DNA of 64,000 bases from Mycolicibacterium komanii. GTDB lineage: Bacteria; Actinomycetota; Actinomycetes; Mycobacteriales; Mycobacteriaceae. The DNA lies in contig NZ_CVTA01000055.1 of the NCBI RefSeq assembly GCF_001050035.1, positions 62,001 through 126,000 on the forward strand. The letters are read 5' to 3'. Under the pieces are notes generated by a model. It worked only from the letters and a program-made list of their open reading frames with translations, was not told the origin of the DNA and searched no databases. This document shows positions 9,388 to 18,373 of this stretch, piece after piece. A program made the translations under genes and the position numbers. How positions within the stretch are numbered: position 1 is the stretch's first letter; each line of letters starts with the position of its first letter.

Positions 9388-11043
9388 TCAGTCCCGGTAT
9401 GCGGGCGTCCACCGGACGTCCGCGATCCGCTGGGCCAGCTCCGCGGGATTGCGCGCGGGCGCGACACCGTCGGCGACGGCCTGTTCGGCGACGGCCTGCG
9501 CGATCCGCAGGGCCACTTCCGGGACGTCCGACCACGCGGGCAACAGTGGCGCCAAAGGATCGGCGAGGGCAGGGGAGGCCTCGCCGAGCGCGGCGGCCGC
9601 CGCGCGCATCATCTCGTCGGTCACCCGTGTCGCCTGTGCGGCGGTGACGGCCAGCCCCATCGCGGGGAAGATGTACGCGTTGTTGCATTGCGCGATCGGC
9701 CGCTCGACGCCGTCGCGTTGCAACGGCGCGAACGGGGAACCCGTCGCCACCAGTGCGTGCCCGTCGGTCCAGGCGTCGAGCTCGGCGGGGTGGGCCTCCG
9801 CGCGGCTGGTCGGGTTCGACAACGGGAAGATGATCGGATGGTCGACCTTGGCGGCCATCTCGCGCACGATGTCCTCGGTGAACGCGCCTGTGGCGGTGGA
9901 TAATCCGAGGAGCACACCGGCGTCGACGTGCGTGATGACATCCGCCAGCTGGGCGGGTCCGGACAATCCCCAGCTCGCCACCCGATCGCTCGGCTGCGCG
10001 AACATCCGCTGACCAGCCGACAGATCAGTGCGGTCGTCGGTGAGCAGGCCGTTGATGTCGACCACCCAGATCTGCTCCGTCGCCTGTTGAGCCGACAGGC
10101 CCTCGGTGACCATCTGCCGGTGGACCATTGACAGGACCCCGATGCCTGCCGAGCCGGCGCCCAGCATCACCACCTGCTGCTCCGACAGCGGCCGGCCCGC
10201 CACCTTGGCCGCGCCGTGCAACGCGCCCAACGTCACCGCGGCGGTGCCCTGGATGTCGTCGTTGAACGTCAGCAGCTCGTCGCGATAGCGCTGCAGGATC
10301 GGCTGTGCATGTGCGGTGGCGAAATCCTCCCATTGCAGGAGCACATCGGGCAGCTCGTCGCGCACCGTGGTGACGAAATCGTCGATGAACGAATAATACT
10401 CGTCGTCGCTTATCCGGCGGTGCCGCCACCCGAGGTACTGCGGGTCCTCGAGCAGTTCGACGTTGTCGGTGCCCACGTCGAGCACGATCGGCAGCGTGCG
10501 GGCCGGGTCGATGCCGCCGATGAGCGTGTACAGCGAGAGCTTGCCGATCGGGATGCCCATGCCGCCGATGCCTTGATCGCCGAGCCCCAGGATGCGCTGG
10601 CCGTCGGTGACGACGATGACGTCGACCTCCCGGCGCGGGCGGTTGCGCAGCACCTCGCGCAGGTATTGGCGGTCGGGATAGGAGACGAACAACCCCCGCG
10701 GACGTTGGTAGATCTCGCTGAAGCGTTGGCACGCCTCGCCGACGGTCGGGGTGTAGACGATCGGCATGGTTTCGGCGATATGGTCGCGCAGCAGCCGATA
10801 GAACAGCGTCTCGTTGCGGTCCTGCAGGTTTCGTAGGTAGATGTGCTTGTCCAGCGGCTCGCGGCGCCTGCTGAACTCTCGCCACGAATGTTCGGTCTGC
10901 TGCTCGAGAGTCTTCTCGGCGGTGGGAAGCAGCCCCAGTAAACCGAATTCGCGGCGCTCGTCGTGGGTGAAGGCGGTGCCCTTCGTCCACAGTGAGTCGA
11001 ATAACAGGTCATGACCCGTCTTCTCAGAGCGATCCTCGCCCAT
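9388..11043 (-). CDS. NAD-dependent malic enzyme
   Basis: Oxidative decarboxylase converting malate to pyruvate plus CO2 with NAD(P)H formation. The 551-residue length is typical of the large malic enzyme class. Motifs visible are the tyrosine region MPIVYTPTVGEACQ, the lysine/metal region LVVTDGQRILGLGDQG-like stretch, the metal ligands in LTFNDDIQGTAAV, the nucleotide-binding GAGSAGIG, and FPLSNPTSRAEAHP. ATG 11043 has AAAGGA six bases upstream; the open frame beyond it is shadow. The gene stands alone, so a mycofactocin link is not implied. In M. tuberculosis the mez gene is elsewhere, so its position here is lineage-specific. Confidence 0.93.
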   Translation of the reverse strand: MGEDRSEKTGHDLLFDSLWTKGTAFTHDERREFGLLGLLPTAEKTLEQQTEHSWREFSRRREPLDKHIYLRNLQDRNETLFYRLLRDHIAETMPIVYTPTVGEACQRFSEIYQRPRGLFVSYPDRQYLREVLRNRPRREVDVIVVTDGQRILGLGDQGIGGMGIPIGKLSLYTLIGGIDPARTLPIVLDVGTDNVELLEDPQYLGWRHRRISDDEYYSFIDDFVTTVRDELPDVLLQWEDFATAHAQPILQRYRDELLTFNDDIQGTAAVTLGALHGAAKVAGRPLSEQQVVMLGAGSAGIGVLSMVHRQMVTEGLSAQQATEQIWVVDINGLLTDDRTDLSAGQRMFAQPSDRVASWGLSGPAQLADVITHVDAGVLLGLSTATGAFTEDIVREMAAKVDHPIIFPLSNPTSRAEAHPAELDAWTDGHALVATGSPFAPLQRDGVERPIAQCNNAYIFPAMGLAVTAAQATRVTDEMMRAAAAALGEASPALADPLAPLLPAWSDVPEVALRIAQAVAEQAVADGVAPARNPAELAQRIADVRWTPAYRD

Positions 11044-11102
11044 CGGTGTCCTTTCCGCGACGGTCCCAAAGCTATCGCGGTGACCGAGTGCCCCGCGGTG
11101 AT

Positions 11103-11702
11103 TCAGCGATCGAGGACCCACAGGCCGTCGGCGACGGTGTCGAACGCCGCGCCGAGCGCCGCCGACAACGGAACCGCCTCGTCGGCCAGCCAGTGTTCGT
11201 ACGCGGAGAGGGCCACGCCGAGCATCGTCCATGCCACCGTCTGGGGGACGAGGTCGCCGGCGGTGGCGTTGAGGCGCTTGGCGACGAAGTCGGCGACCAC
11301 GCCGCGCCAGCCGGCGTACATGGTCATCGAGTAGGCCTGCAGCGCGGCCGTGCCGAGAATGACGCGCATGCGCATGCGGTGCCGCGCGGTCTCCGCCTCA
11401 TCGAAGCTGTTGAACGCAAGCAACGCCGTGCGTAGCGCCTCGCCGATCGGCACCTCGGGATCGAGATCGGCCAGCAGATCCCGCATGTGGGCCAGATGTG
11501 CGTCGAAATCGCCCCAGGGCAGGGCGTTCTTGGACGGGTAGTAGCGAAACAGCGTGCGCCGGGCGATGCCCGCGGCCTGGGCGATGTCGTCGACGCTGAC
11601 GTCGTCGAAACCGCGCGCGGCGAACAGGTCGATGGCCACATTGCTGATGTGGTCCCACGTCGTCGAGCGCCGGCGGCCCGCCCGGTGCTGGTCCGGCCCC
11701 AT
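11103..11702 (-). CDS. mftR: Mycofactocin system TetR-family regulator MftR
   Basis: A 199-residue TetR repressor. The N-terminal HTH runs from about residue 12 ([21 protein letters not shown]) with recognition helix [13 protein letters not shown], followed by an all-helical ligand domain. It is divergent from mftA across 95 bp, the standard position of MftR, which represses the mft operon and is reported to respond to long-chain acyl-CoAs. An upstream in-frame ATG at 11759 exists, but ATG 11702 gives the usual N-terminus and has GAAAGGGG upstream. Identification rests on both sequence type and position. Confidence 0.92.
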   Translation of the reverse strand: MGPDQHRAGRRRSTTWDHISNVAIDLFAARGFDDVSVDDIAQAAGIARRTLFRYYPSKNALPWGDFDAHLAHMRDLLADLDPEVPIGEALRTALLAFNSFDEAETARHRMRMRVILGTAALQAYSMTMYAGWRGVVADFVAKRLNATAGDLVPQTVAWTMLGVALSAYEHWLADEAVPLSAALGAAFDTVADGLWVLDR

Positions 11703-11797
11703 ATGGGGGTCCCCTTTCCATTTAGGCACTCGATGCCATATTATTGCGATCTCGATCACAGTTGTCGAGAACCGGTGATATTGAAAGGCGGAGCGAG
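11703..11797. promoter_or_regulatory. mftR-mftA divergent promoter/operator region
   Basis: It contains a short palindrome GGCA-CTCGA-TGCC (11725-11737) immediately followed by TATTAT (11739-11744), which fits a -10 element reading toward mftA. This is a plausible MftR operator at the promoter of the biosynthetic operon. The sequence elements are visible; the protein-DNA assignment is inferred. Confidence 0.45.
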
Positions 11798-11890
11798 ATG
11801 GAACCGAAGCAGCAGGTGGAGAACGACGAGCTGGTTACCGAGACGCTCGTCGAAGAGGTGTCGATCGACGGGATGTGCGGGGTCTACTGA
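11798..11890 (+). CDS. mftA: Mycofactocin precursor peptide MftA
   Basis: A 30-residue ribosomal peptide ending in the diagnostic core IDGMCGVY. The acidic leader ([15 protein letters not shown]) is bound by MftB. The C-terminal Val-Tyr is decarboxylated and cross-linked by MftC, then released by MftE and converted to premycofactocin by MftD before glycosylation by MftF. ATG 11798 is preceded by AAAGGCGGAG. The gene is too short for ordinary ORF calling, but the C-terminus makes it certain. Confidence 0.98.
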
Positions 11891-11892
11891 TC

Positions 11893-12192
11893 GTGACCCC
11901 GTCGTCGGCGGCGTCTGAGCAAGGCACCGCATTCGACCCCGAAGTCGGCTGGCGGCTGCACCACCAGGTGGCGGTGCGGCCGGAGCCGTTCGGGGCGCTG
12001 CTCTACCACTTCGGGACACGCAAGCTGTCGTTCCTGAAGAACCGGACGATCGTCGACGTCGTCAACACACTGTCCGAATATCCCGACGTACGATCAGCCT
12101 GCCGTGCCGCCGGTATCGACGACACCCAGCAGGCGCCGTACCTGCAAGCGCTCGGCGTGCTTGCTCGATCGAAAATGCTGGTGCCGCAATGA
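11893..12192 (+). CDS. mftB: Mycofactocin precursor chaperone MftB
   Basis: A 99-residue RiPP recognition element protein with a PqqD-like fold. It binds the MftA leader and presents it to the radical SAM enzyme MftC. Typical sequence is FDPEVGWRLHHQVAVRPE near the N-terminus and LSFLKNRTIVDVVN in the middle. GTG 11893, two bases after the mftA stop, is chosen. An in-frame ATG at 11875 inside mftA would add six residues. The stop overlaps mftC by 4 nt, indicating coupling. Confidence 0.95.
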   Translation: MTPSSAASEQGTAFDPEVGWRLHHQVAVRPEPFGALLYHFGTRKLSFLKNRTIVDVVNTLSEYPDVRSACRAAGIDDTQQAPYLQALGVLARSKMLVPQ

Positions 12193-13424
12193 CATCAACG
12201 GAAACCGCACGTGTGCCGAGGCTGGTGGAGCAGTTCGAGCACGGCCTCGACGCCCCGATCTGCCTGACCTGGGAGCTGACGTACGCCTGCAACCTGGCGT
12301 GCGTGCACTGCCTGTCGTCGTCGGGCAAGCGCGACCCGCGTGAGCTGACGACGCAGCAGTGCAAGGACATCATCGACGAGCTCGAGCGCATGCAGGTCTT
12401 CTACGTCAACATCGGCGGCGGCGAGCCGACGGTGCGCTCTGACTTCTGGGAGCTCGTCGACTACGCCACCGCCCACCGCGTCGGCGTGAAGTTCTCCACC
12501 AACGGTGTGCGCATCACGCCGGAGGTCGCGGCGCGGCTGGCGGCCAGCGACTACGTCGACGTGCAGATCTCGCTCGACGGTGCGACCGCGGAGATCAACG
12601 ACGCCGTGCGCGGCGCGGGCTCGTTCGCGATGGCCACCCGGGCGCTGCAGAACCTCGCCGACGCGGGCTTCAAGGACGCCAAGATCTCAGTGGTGGTCAC
12701 CCGCCACAACGTCGACCAGCTCGACGAATTCGCCGCTCTGGCGGACCAATACGGCGCGACGCTACGGATCACCCGGCTACGGCCGTCGGGCCGCGGCGCC
12801 GACGTGTGGGACGATCTGCACCCCACGGCCGACCAGCAGGTCCAGCTCTACAACTGGCTGGTGGCCAAGGGTGAGCGGGTGCTGACCGGTGACTCGTTCT
12901 TTCACCTCGCCGGGCTGGGTGAGCCCGGCGCGCTCGCCGGCCTGAACCTGTGCGGGGCCGGGCGCGTCGTCTGCCTCATCGACCCCGTCGGTGATGTCTA
13001 CGCCTGTCCGTTCGCCATCCACGACCGCTTCCATGCGGGAAACATCCTGTCCGACGGCGGTTTTCAGGATGTCTGGAAGAACGCGCCGCTCTTCCGCGAG
13101 TTGCGTGAACCGCAGTCGGCCGGCGCCTGCAGCAGCTGCGATCACTACGACAGCTGCCGCGGCGGGTGCATGGCCGCCAAGTTCTTCACCGGGCTTCCGA
13201 TGGATGGCCCCGACCCCGAGTGCGTCGAGGGCTACGGCGCACCCGCGCTGGCCCGTGAGCGGGTCAAGCCCAAGTCCAGCGTCGACCATTCGCGGTCGGG
13301 CCCGGTGATGCTCAAGCTGCTCACGACGCCTCCCCGCTCTGATGTCGGCGCCGGAGCGCCTCCCCGCTCTGATGTCGGCGCCGGAGCGCCTCCGAAACGC
13401 CTCTGTAACGAAAGTCCGGTGTGA
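12189..13424 (+). CDS. mftC: Mycofactocin radical SAM maturase MftC
   Basis: A 411-residue radical SAM/SPASM enzyme that oxidatively decarboxylates the C-terminal Tyr of MftA and forms the Val-Tyr C-C bond. The SAM cluster motif CNLACVHC supplies Cys34, Cys38 and Cys41. SPASM cysteines follow in the C-terminal third, including CSSCDHYDSCRGGC. After the conserved domain (to about residue 370) the protein carries an unusual tail with two perfect copies of a ten-residue unit, PPRSDVGAGA, encoded by a 30 bp tandem DNA repeat, then PPKRLCNESPV. The catalytic core is intact, so the tail is probably a neutral or lineage-specific extension. Confidence 0.97.
   Translation: MTSTETARVPRLVEQFEHGLDAPICLTWELTYACNLACVHCLSSSGKRDPRELTTQQCKDIIDELERMQVFYVNIGGGEPTVRSDFWELVDYATAHRVGVKFSTNGVRITPEVAARLAASDYVDVQISLDGATAEINDAVRGAGSFAMATRALQNLADAGFKDAKISVVVTRHNVDQLDEFAALADQYGATLRITRLRPSGRGADVWDDLHPTADQQVQLYNWLVAKGERVLTGDSFFHLAGLGEPGALAGLNLCGAGRVVCLIDPVGDVYACPFAIHDRFHAGNILSDGGFQDVWKNAPLFRELREPQSAGACSSCDHYDSCRGGCMAAKFFTGLPMDGPDPECVEGYGAPALARERVKPKSSVDHSRSGPVMLKLLTTPPRSDVGAGAPPRSDVGAGAPPKRLCNESPV
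13328..13393 (+). repeat. 30 bp in-frame tandem repeat in the 3' end of mftC
   Basis: Two identical 30 bp units occupy 13328-13357 and 13358-13387, starting GCCTCCCCGCTCTGATGTCG and ending GCGCCGGAGC. A partial third copy, GCCTCC, follows. Because the unit is a multiple of three it adds ten residues per copy without shifting the frame. Such repeats vary in copy number between strains. Confidence 0.95.
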
Positions 13425-13426
13425 TC

Positions 13427-14617
13427 ATGGCCGACACGTGGTTCGAAACCGTCGCCGCCGCCCAGGAGCGGGCCAAGCGGCGACTCCCCAAGCCGGTGTA
13501 CTCGGCGCTCATCGCCGCGAGCGAGAAGGGCGTCACCGTCTCCGACAACATCGACGCGTTCGCCGAACTGGGCTTCGCTCCTCACGTGGTCGGAGCGACG
13601 GAGAAGCGCGATCTCGCCACCACCGTTATGGGACAAGAGATTTCGCTGCCCGTTCTGATCTCCCCCACGGGTGTGCAGGCCGTCCACCCGGACGGCGAGG
13701 TCGCGGTCGCACGTGCGGCTGCCGCGCGCGGTACGGCCATGGGTCTGTCGTCGTTCGCGAGCAAGCCGATCGAAGAGGTGATCGCGGCCAACCCGAAACT
13801 GTTCTTCCAGGTGTACTGGCTGGGCGGGCGCGACGCGATCGCCGCCCGCGTCGAGCGGGCTCGCCAAGCGGGTGCGGTCGGTCTGATCGTGACCACGGAC
13901 TGGAGCTTCTCCCACGGCCGCGACTGGGGCAGTCCGAAGATCCCCGAGCAGATGGACCTGCGCACCACCTTGCGCATGCTCCCGACGGGGCTGACGAGGC
14001 CGAGCTGGATGTGGCAGTGGGGCAAGACCCTGCGACCGCCGAACCTGCGGGTGCCCAACCAGGCGGCGCGCGGCGAGGACGGTCCGCCGTTCTTCGCCGC
14101 TTACGGGGAGTGGATGGGCACTCCGCCGCCGACCTGGGAGGACATCGCCTGGCTGCGCGAGCTGTGGGGCGGTCCTTTCATGCTCAAGGGCGTGATGCGC
14201 GTCGATGACGCCAAACGTGCTGTGGACGCCGGGGTTTCGGCCATCTCGGTGTCCAACCACGGCGGCAACAACCTGGACGGGACGCCCGCGTCGATCCGCG
14301 CGCTGCGCCCGATCGTCGAGGCGGTCGGCGACGACATCGAGGTGGTGCTCGACGGGGGCATCCGCCGGGGTAGCGACGTGGTCAAGGCCGTCGCGCTCGG
14401 TGCCCGCGCGGTGATGATCGGCCGGGCCTACCTGTGGGGCCTGGCGGCCAACGGGCAGGCGGGTGTCGAGAACGTGCTCGACGTGCTGCGCGGAGGCATC
14501 GATTCTGCGTTGATGGGTCTGGGCCGAGCATCCGTACATGATCTTGGGCCCGACGACGTGCTGGTCCCGCCCGGGTTCGTCCGGGCGCTCGGCGTGCCAG
14601 GAGGCTCGACCTCCTGA
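13427..14617 (+). CDS. mftD: Mycofactocin FMN-dependent oxidase MftD
   Basis: A 396-residue alpha-hydroxyacid-dehydrogenase-fold flavoprotein that oxidatively deaminates the released AHDP intermediate to premycofactocin. FMN-binding and catalytic signatures are LPVLISPTGVQAVHPDGE, the central FQVYW, and SNHGGNNLDGTP containing the active-site histidine, then LDGGIRRGSDVVKA. GTG 13421 overlaps the mftC stop (GTGA), but ATG 13427 gives the family N-terminus MADTWFETVA and is preferred. It is often annotated as an L-lactate dehydrogenase (lldD1), a misnomer in this context. Confidence 0.95.
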   Translation: MADTWFETVAAAQERAKRRLPKPVYSALIAASEKGVTVSDNIDAFAELGFAPHVVGATEKRDLATTVMGQEISLPVLISPTGVQAVHPDGEVAVARAAAARGTAMGLSSFASKPIEEVIAANPKLFFQVYWLGGRDAIAARVERARQAGAVGLIVTTDWSFSHGRDWGSPKIPEQMDLRTTLRMLPTGLTRPSWMWQWGKTLRPPNLRVPNQAARGEDGPPFFAAYGEWMGTPPPTWEDIAWLRELWGGPFMLKGVMRVDDAKRAVDAGVSAISVSNHGGNNLDGTPASIRALRPIVEAVGDDIEVVLDGGIRRGSDVVKAVALGARAVMIGRAYLWGLAANGQAGVENVLDVLRGGIDSALMGLGRASVHDLGPDDVLVPPGFVRALGVPGGSTS

Positions 14618-14735
14618 CGGTCGATCCTGTGCCCGGGAACGTGCTGGTACAGGCGGGGCGCAGGGGGCAGGGGGGACGACGCCGACGGCGGTGGCGGGAA
14701 AATCGGTGAATCAATTGCTGTGCTTGCTTCAACAA

Positions 14736-14766
14736 TTGGCGCACGACAGGTGAATTCGGCCTACCA
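14736..14766 (+). promoter_or_regulatory. Possible internal promoter before mftE
   Basis: TTGGCG (14736-14741) and TACCAT (14761-14766) resemble -35 and TANNNT -10 elements, with a 19 bp spacer. The -10 ends 7 bases before GTG 14774, the arrangement expected for a leaderless mRNA. It sits in the unusual 132 bp gap between mftD and mftE, where the operon otherwise has overlapping or nearly abutting genes. Inference only. Confidence 0.4.
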
Positions 14767-15493
14767 TCGGCGAGTGCCATCTGTCAGCGAGCTCGCGAAT
14801 GCGACATCGAAGCAGCTGCAGAGCACCACGTCAGCACTCCTCGTCCCGGTCGGCTCCACCGAGCAGCACGGCCCCCATCTTCCGCTGGACACCGACACCC
14901 GGATCGCGACCGCCGTCTGCCGAGCCGTTGCTGACCGGCTGACCGACCACGACGACGCGAGCTGGTTGGTCGCGCCGCCCATCGGCTACGGCGCCAGTGG
15001 CGAGCATGAAGAGTTCAGCGGCACCGTCTCGATCGGGACGTCCGCGCTGCGGCTGTTGCTGGTGGAGTTCGGCAGGTCGGCATCGCGTTGGGCGTCCCGG
15101 CTGGTCTTCGTCAACGGCCACGGCGGCAACGTCGAAGCGCTCGCGGCCGCGACCGCTTTGCTGCGCTATGAGGGACGGGACGCGGGCTGGTGCTCGTGCA
15201 CCGTCGCGGGCGCGGACGCGCACGCCGGCCATACCGAAACGTCTGTATTGCTACATATTTCGCCCGAGGACGTCCGCGTCGACGAACGGGTGCGCGGCAA
15301 CGTCGCGCCCCTGCGCGAGCTGATTGGGGACCTGCGCCGAGGCGGTGTCGCCGCGGTGAGCGAGGTCGGCGTGCTCGGCGATCCCACGACCGCCACCGTG
15401 GAGGACGGCGCACGGATTTTTCCCGATATGGTCGAAACATGCCTTCGGCGGATCACGCGCTGGGCACCGGACCGCGACGGGATGTTGACATGA
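14750..15493 (+). CDS. mftE: Mycofactocin peptidase MftE (creatininase family)
   Basis: A 247-residue metal-dependent amidohydrolase that releases the modified Val-Tyr dipeptide (AHDP) from processed MftA. The metal motif [15 protein letters not shown] is near residues 31-45 and FVNGHGGN near 117. GTG 14750 reproduces the [11 protein letters not shown]-terminus I recall from M. tuberculosis Rv0695 but lacks a Shine-Dalgarno. GTG 14774 follows a TANNNT box by 7 nt and could be a leaderless start, shortening the protein by 8 residues. The stop overlaps mftF (ATGA). Confidence 0.94.
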   Translation: MNSAYHRRVPSVSELANATSKQLQSTTSALLVPVGSTEQHGPHLPLDTDTRIATAVCRAVADRLTDHDDASWLVAPPIGYGASGEHEEFSGTVSIGTSALRLLLVEFGRSASRWASRLVFVNGHGGNVEALAAATALLRYEGRDAGWCSCTVAGADAHAGHTETSVLLHISPEDVRVDERVRGNVAPLRELIGDLRRGGVAAVSEVGVLGDPTTATVEDGARIFPDMVETCLRRITRWAPDRDGMLT

Positions 15494-16902
15494 CCGGACC
15501 GCGGCTGCCCGACGGCTTCGCCGTCCAGGTCGACCGCCGGGTGAAGGTGCTCGGCGAGGGGTCGGCCCTGCTCGGTGGCTCCCCCACCCGCCTTCTTCGC
15601 TTGGCCCCCGCCGCCCAGACGATGCTCAGCGGCGGCCGGCTCGAAGTGCACGACGCCGTCAGCGCCCAGCTCGCGCGCACGCTGCTCGACGCGACGGTGG
15701 CACACCCACGTCCCGCCAGTGGCCCGTCGCATCGGGATGTGACTGTGATTATCCCGGTGCGCGACAACGCTTCTGGCGTCCGACGGCTCCTGACCGCCGT
15801 GCGTGGCCTGCAGGTCATCGTCGTCGACGACGGCTCGGCCGTTCCGCTCGAGGGCACGGACTTCGCCGACGTCCACGCGCGGGTGCAGGTGCTGCGGCAC
15901 GAGCACAGCCGGGGCCCCGCGGCGGCCCGCAACACCGGTCTGGCCGCGTGCACCACCGACTTCGTGGCCTTCCTGGACAGCGACGTCGTGCCGCGGCGCG
16001 GATGGCTGGAGGCATTGCTGGGTCACTTCTGCGACCCAGCCGTCGGGCTGGTCGCACCTCGCATCGTCGGTCTTCGCGAACCGGACAACCTGGTCGCCCG
16101 CTACGAGGCGGTCCGCTCGTCGCTCGACCTCGGCCTGCGCGAGGCCCCGGTGATGCCGTACGGCACGGTCTCCTATGTCCCCAGTGCAGCGATCATCGGC
16201 CGCCGGGCGATGCTGCGCGAGATCGGTGGTTTCGATGAGACACTGACCGCCGGCGAGGACGTCGATCTGTGTTGGCGACTCATCGAGTCGGGCGCCCGTT
16301 TGCGCTACGAGCCCATCGCCCTGGTCGCCCACGACCACCGCACTCAACTACGAGAGTGGTTCGCGCGCAGGTCATTCTACGGTGAGGCCGCCGCACCGCT
16401 GTCGGTCCGCCATCCCGGCAAGACCGCCCCGCTGGTGATCTCGGGCTGGACGCTGGTGGCGTGGATACTGATGGCGATGGGATCGTCGGTCGGGTATCTG
16501 GCCTCGGTCATCGTCGCCGCCGTGACCGGCCGCCGCATCGCCAGGTCGCTGTCGAGCGTCGAGACCGAACCCAGGGACATCGCGGTGGTGGCCGCACACG
16601 GACTGTGGTCCGCCGCCATGCAGCTGGCCTCGGCGATCTGCCGGCACTACTGGCCGCTCGCCTTCATCGCGGCGTTGCTGTCTCGACGATGCCGTCAGGT
16701 GGTATTGGTGGCCGCGGTGGTGGAAGGGGTCGTCGACTGGTTGACTCGCAGCCGCAACACCGAAGACGACACCCAGCGGGTCGGGCTGCTCACCTACATA
16801 CTGCTCAAGCGCCTCGACGACATCGCCTACGGCGTGGGCCTGTGGACCGGTGTGGTGCGCGAGCGGAATCTCAGTGCGCTCAAACCCCAGATCCGGACCT
16901 GA
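15490..16902 (+). CDS. mftF: Mycofactocin glycosyltransferase MftF
   Basis: A 470-residue family 2 glycosyltransferase that adds the beta-1,4-linked glucose chain to premycofactocin. The GT-A domain begins [19 protein letters not shown] (about residue 80), with the donor/metal DxD-type motif FLDSDVVPR and a later acidic cluster [18 protein letters not shown]. The C-terminal third contains hydrophobic segments, suggesting membrane association. ATG 15490 overlaps the mftE stop by 4 nt, consistent with translational coupling. Confidence 0.95.
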   Translation: MTGPRLPDGFAVQVDRRVKVLGEGSALLGGSPTRLLRLAPAAQTMLSGGRLEVHDAVSAQLARTLLDATVAHPRPASGPSHRDVTVIIPVRDNASGVRRLLTAVRGLQVIVVDDGSAVPLEGTDFADVHARVQVLRHEHSRGPAAARNTGLAACTTDFVAFLDSDVVPRRGWLEALLGHFCDPAVGLVAPRIVGLREPDNLVARYEAVRSSLDLGLREAPVMPYGTVSYVPSAAIIGRRAMLREIGGFDETLTAGEDVDLCWRLIESGARLRYEPIALVAHDHRTQLREWFARRSFYGEAAAPLSVRHPGKTAPLVISGWTLVAWILMAMGSSVGYLASVIVAAVTGRRIARSLSSVETEPRDIAVVAAHGLWSAAMQLASAICRHYWPLAFIAALLSRRCRQVVLVAAVVEGVVDWLTRSRNTEDDTQRVGLLTYILLKRLDDIAYGVGLWTGVVRERNLSALKPQIRT

Positions 16903-16915
16903 GCGACACCGTTAC

Positions 16916-18373
16916 GTGCACAGTGACTCTTCTGCCCCTCGCGTGCGCAGTGACGTCCTGATCGTTGGTGCGGGGAGCGCCGGATCCGTTCTGGCCGAGC
17001 GGCTCTCCGCCGACCCAGCGTGCACCGTCACCGTCGTCGAATCCGGGCCCGGACCGTCCGACCCCCACGTCTCGGCCCAGATCAGCGACGGATTGCGGCT
17101 GCCCATCGGCACGGCCAGCTCGGTGGTGCGGCGGTATCCGACCACGTTGACTGTCGATCCGGTCCGCCATGCGATGCTCATGCGCGGCGAGGTGGTGGGC
17201 GGCTCCGGGGCCGTCAACGGCGGCTACTTCTGCCGCGGGCTACCGTCCGACTTCGACGGCTGGCGACTGCCCGGCTGGACGTGGTCCGACGTGTTACCGC
17301 ACTTCCGCGCCATCGAGACCGACCTCGACTTCGACACTGCGATCCACGGTTCGGACGGACCGATAACGGTGCGACGGGTCTCCGAATTCGACGGCTGCAC
17401 AGCCTCATTCGTGAGTGCCGCCACGGCGGCCGGGCATCCGTGGATAACCGACCTGAACGGCTCCACCGCCGAGCACCCGGTGAGCGCCGGAGTCGGCGCG
17501 GTGCCGCTGAACATTCACCAGGGCACCCGGATGGGGCCCGGCGGGGCCTACCTCCAACCCGCGCTGGCCCGCCCGAATCTCGCGTTGCTCACCGACACCC
17601 GCGTGCGGCGCATCCGGATCGTCGACGGCAGGGCGGTCGGCGTGGAGTGCACGAGTCCGGGCGGCGCAATCTCTCTCGAGGCCGATCGCATCGTGTTGTG
17701 TGCCGGCGCGATCGGGTCAGCCCACCTGCTGATGTTGTCCGGTGTGGGCCCACCCGACGTATTGGCAGCCGCGGGCATCTCGGCGGCGGCGAATCTACCT
17801 GTGGGCGTGGTCATGTCGGACCATCCCGAGATGGTGCTGCCGGTGAACTGGACCGAGACCCACGGCCTACCGCCGCTCGAGGCCGTGCTCATCACCGATG
17901 ATGGTCTCGAGATCCGGCCTTATACAGCGGGTTTCGGGGCGATGGTGAGTGGCCGGCGCGACGATCCGGCAGACCATCCCCACATCGGGGTGACGTTGAT
18001 GCGGCCGAAGTCGCGGGGTGTGGTCAGCATCGTCAGCGCCGACCCCGATGTACCTCCGGTCATCGAGCACCGGTACGACAGCGAGCCCGACGACGTCGAC
18101 AAGCTCCGTGCCGGAATCGCGTTGTCGCGCGAACTCGTCGGCGCAACAGCCGAAGTCGGAACGACGTCGTGGTCGACGTCGCAACACCTCTCGGGGACCG
18201 CGCCGATGGGCGCCGAAGGCGACGAGGTCGCGGTGGTCGACCCGCAATGCCGGGTGTACGGCATCGCGGGGTTGTGGGTCGTCGACGGGTCGGTGTTACC
18301 GGTGATCCCGAGCCGCGGCCCGCACGCCACCATCGTCATGCTCGGGCACCGAGCCGCCGAGTTCATCGTCTGA
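16916..18373 (+). CDS. mftG: Mycofactocin-associated GMC-family oxidoreductase MftG
   Basis: An about 485-residue GMC flavoprotein. The FAD motif DVLIVGAGSAGSVLAERL is at the N-terminus, GEVVGGSGAVNGGYFCRG near 100, and the C-terminal HLSGTAPMGAEGDEVAVVD with GLWVVDGSVLPVIPSRGPHATIVMLG carries the catalytic-region histidines. MftG is proposed to reoxidise reduced mycofactocin and pass electrons to the respiratory chain. The start is uncertain: GTG 16916 and GTG 16943 lack clear ribosome sites, and the frame extends to 16850 inside mftF. The 3' end overlaps the convergent transporter gene by 78 bp. Confidence 0.9.
   Translation: MHSDSSAPRVRSDVLIVGAGSAGSVLAERLSADPACTVTVVESGPGPSDPHVSAQISDGLRLPIGTASSVVRRYPTTLTVDPVRHAMLMRGEVVGGSGAVNGGYFCRGLPSDFDGWRLPGWTWSDVLPHFRAIETDLDFDTAIHGSDGPITVRRVSEFDGCTASFVSAATAAGHPWITDLNGSTAEHPVSAGVGAVPLNIHQGTRMGPGGAYLQPALARPNLALLTDTRVRRIRIVDGRAVGVECTSPGGAISLEADRIVLCAGAIGSAHLLMLSGVGPPDVLAAAGISAAANLPVGVVMSDHPEMVLPVNWTETHGLPPLEAVLITDDGLEIRPYTAGFGAMVSGRRDDPADHPHIGVTLMRPKSRGVVSIVSADPDVPPVIEHRYDSEPDDVDKLRAGIALSRELVGATAEVGTTSWSTSQHLSGTAPMGAEGDEVAVVDPQCRVYGIAGLWVVDGSVLPVIPSRGPHATIVMLGHRAAEFIV

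Noticed and set aside
9361..9688. N-terminal extension of the ECF sigma frame
   Set aside because: It is antisense within the 3' part of the malic-enzyme gene and has no sigma-factor similarity; ATG 9358 gives a normal-length protein.
13328..13393. Possible CRISPR array
   Set aside because: The 30 bp units are directly adjacent without spacers and are read in frame in mftC; it is a tandem repeat.
13427..14617. L-lactate dehydrogenase
   Set aside because: The sequence is of the FMN alpha-hydroxyacid oxidase family, but its place in the mft operon identifies it as MftD.
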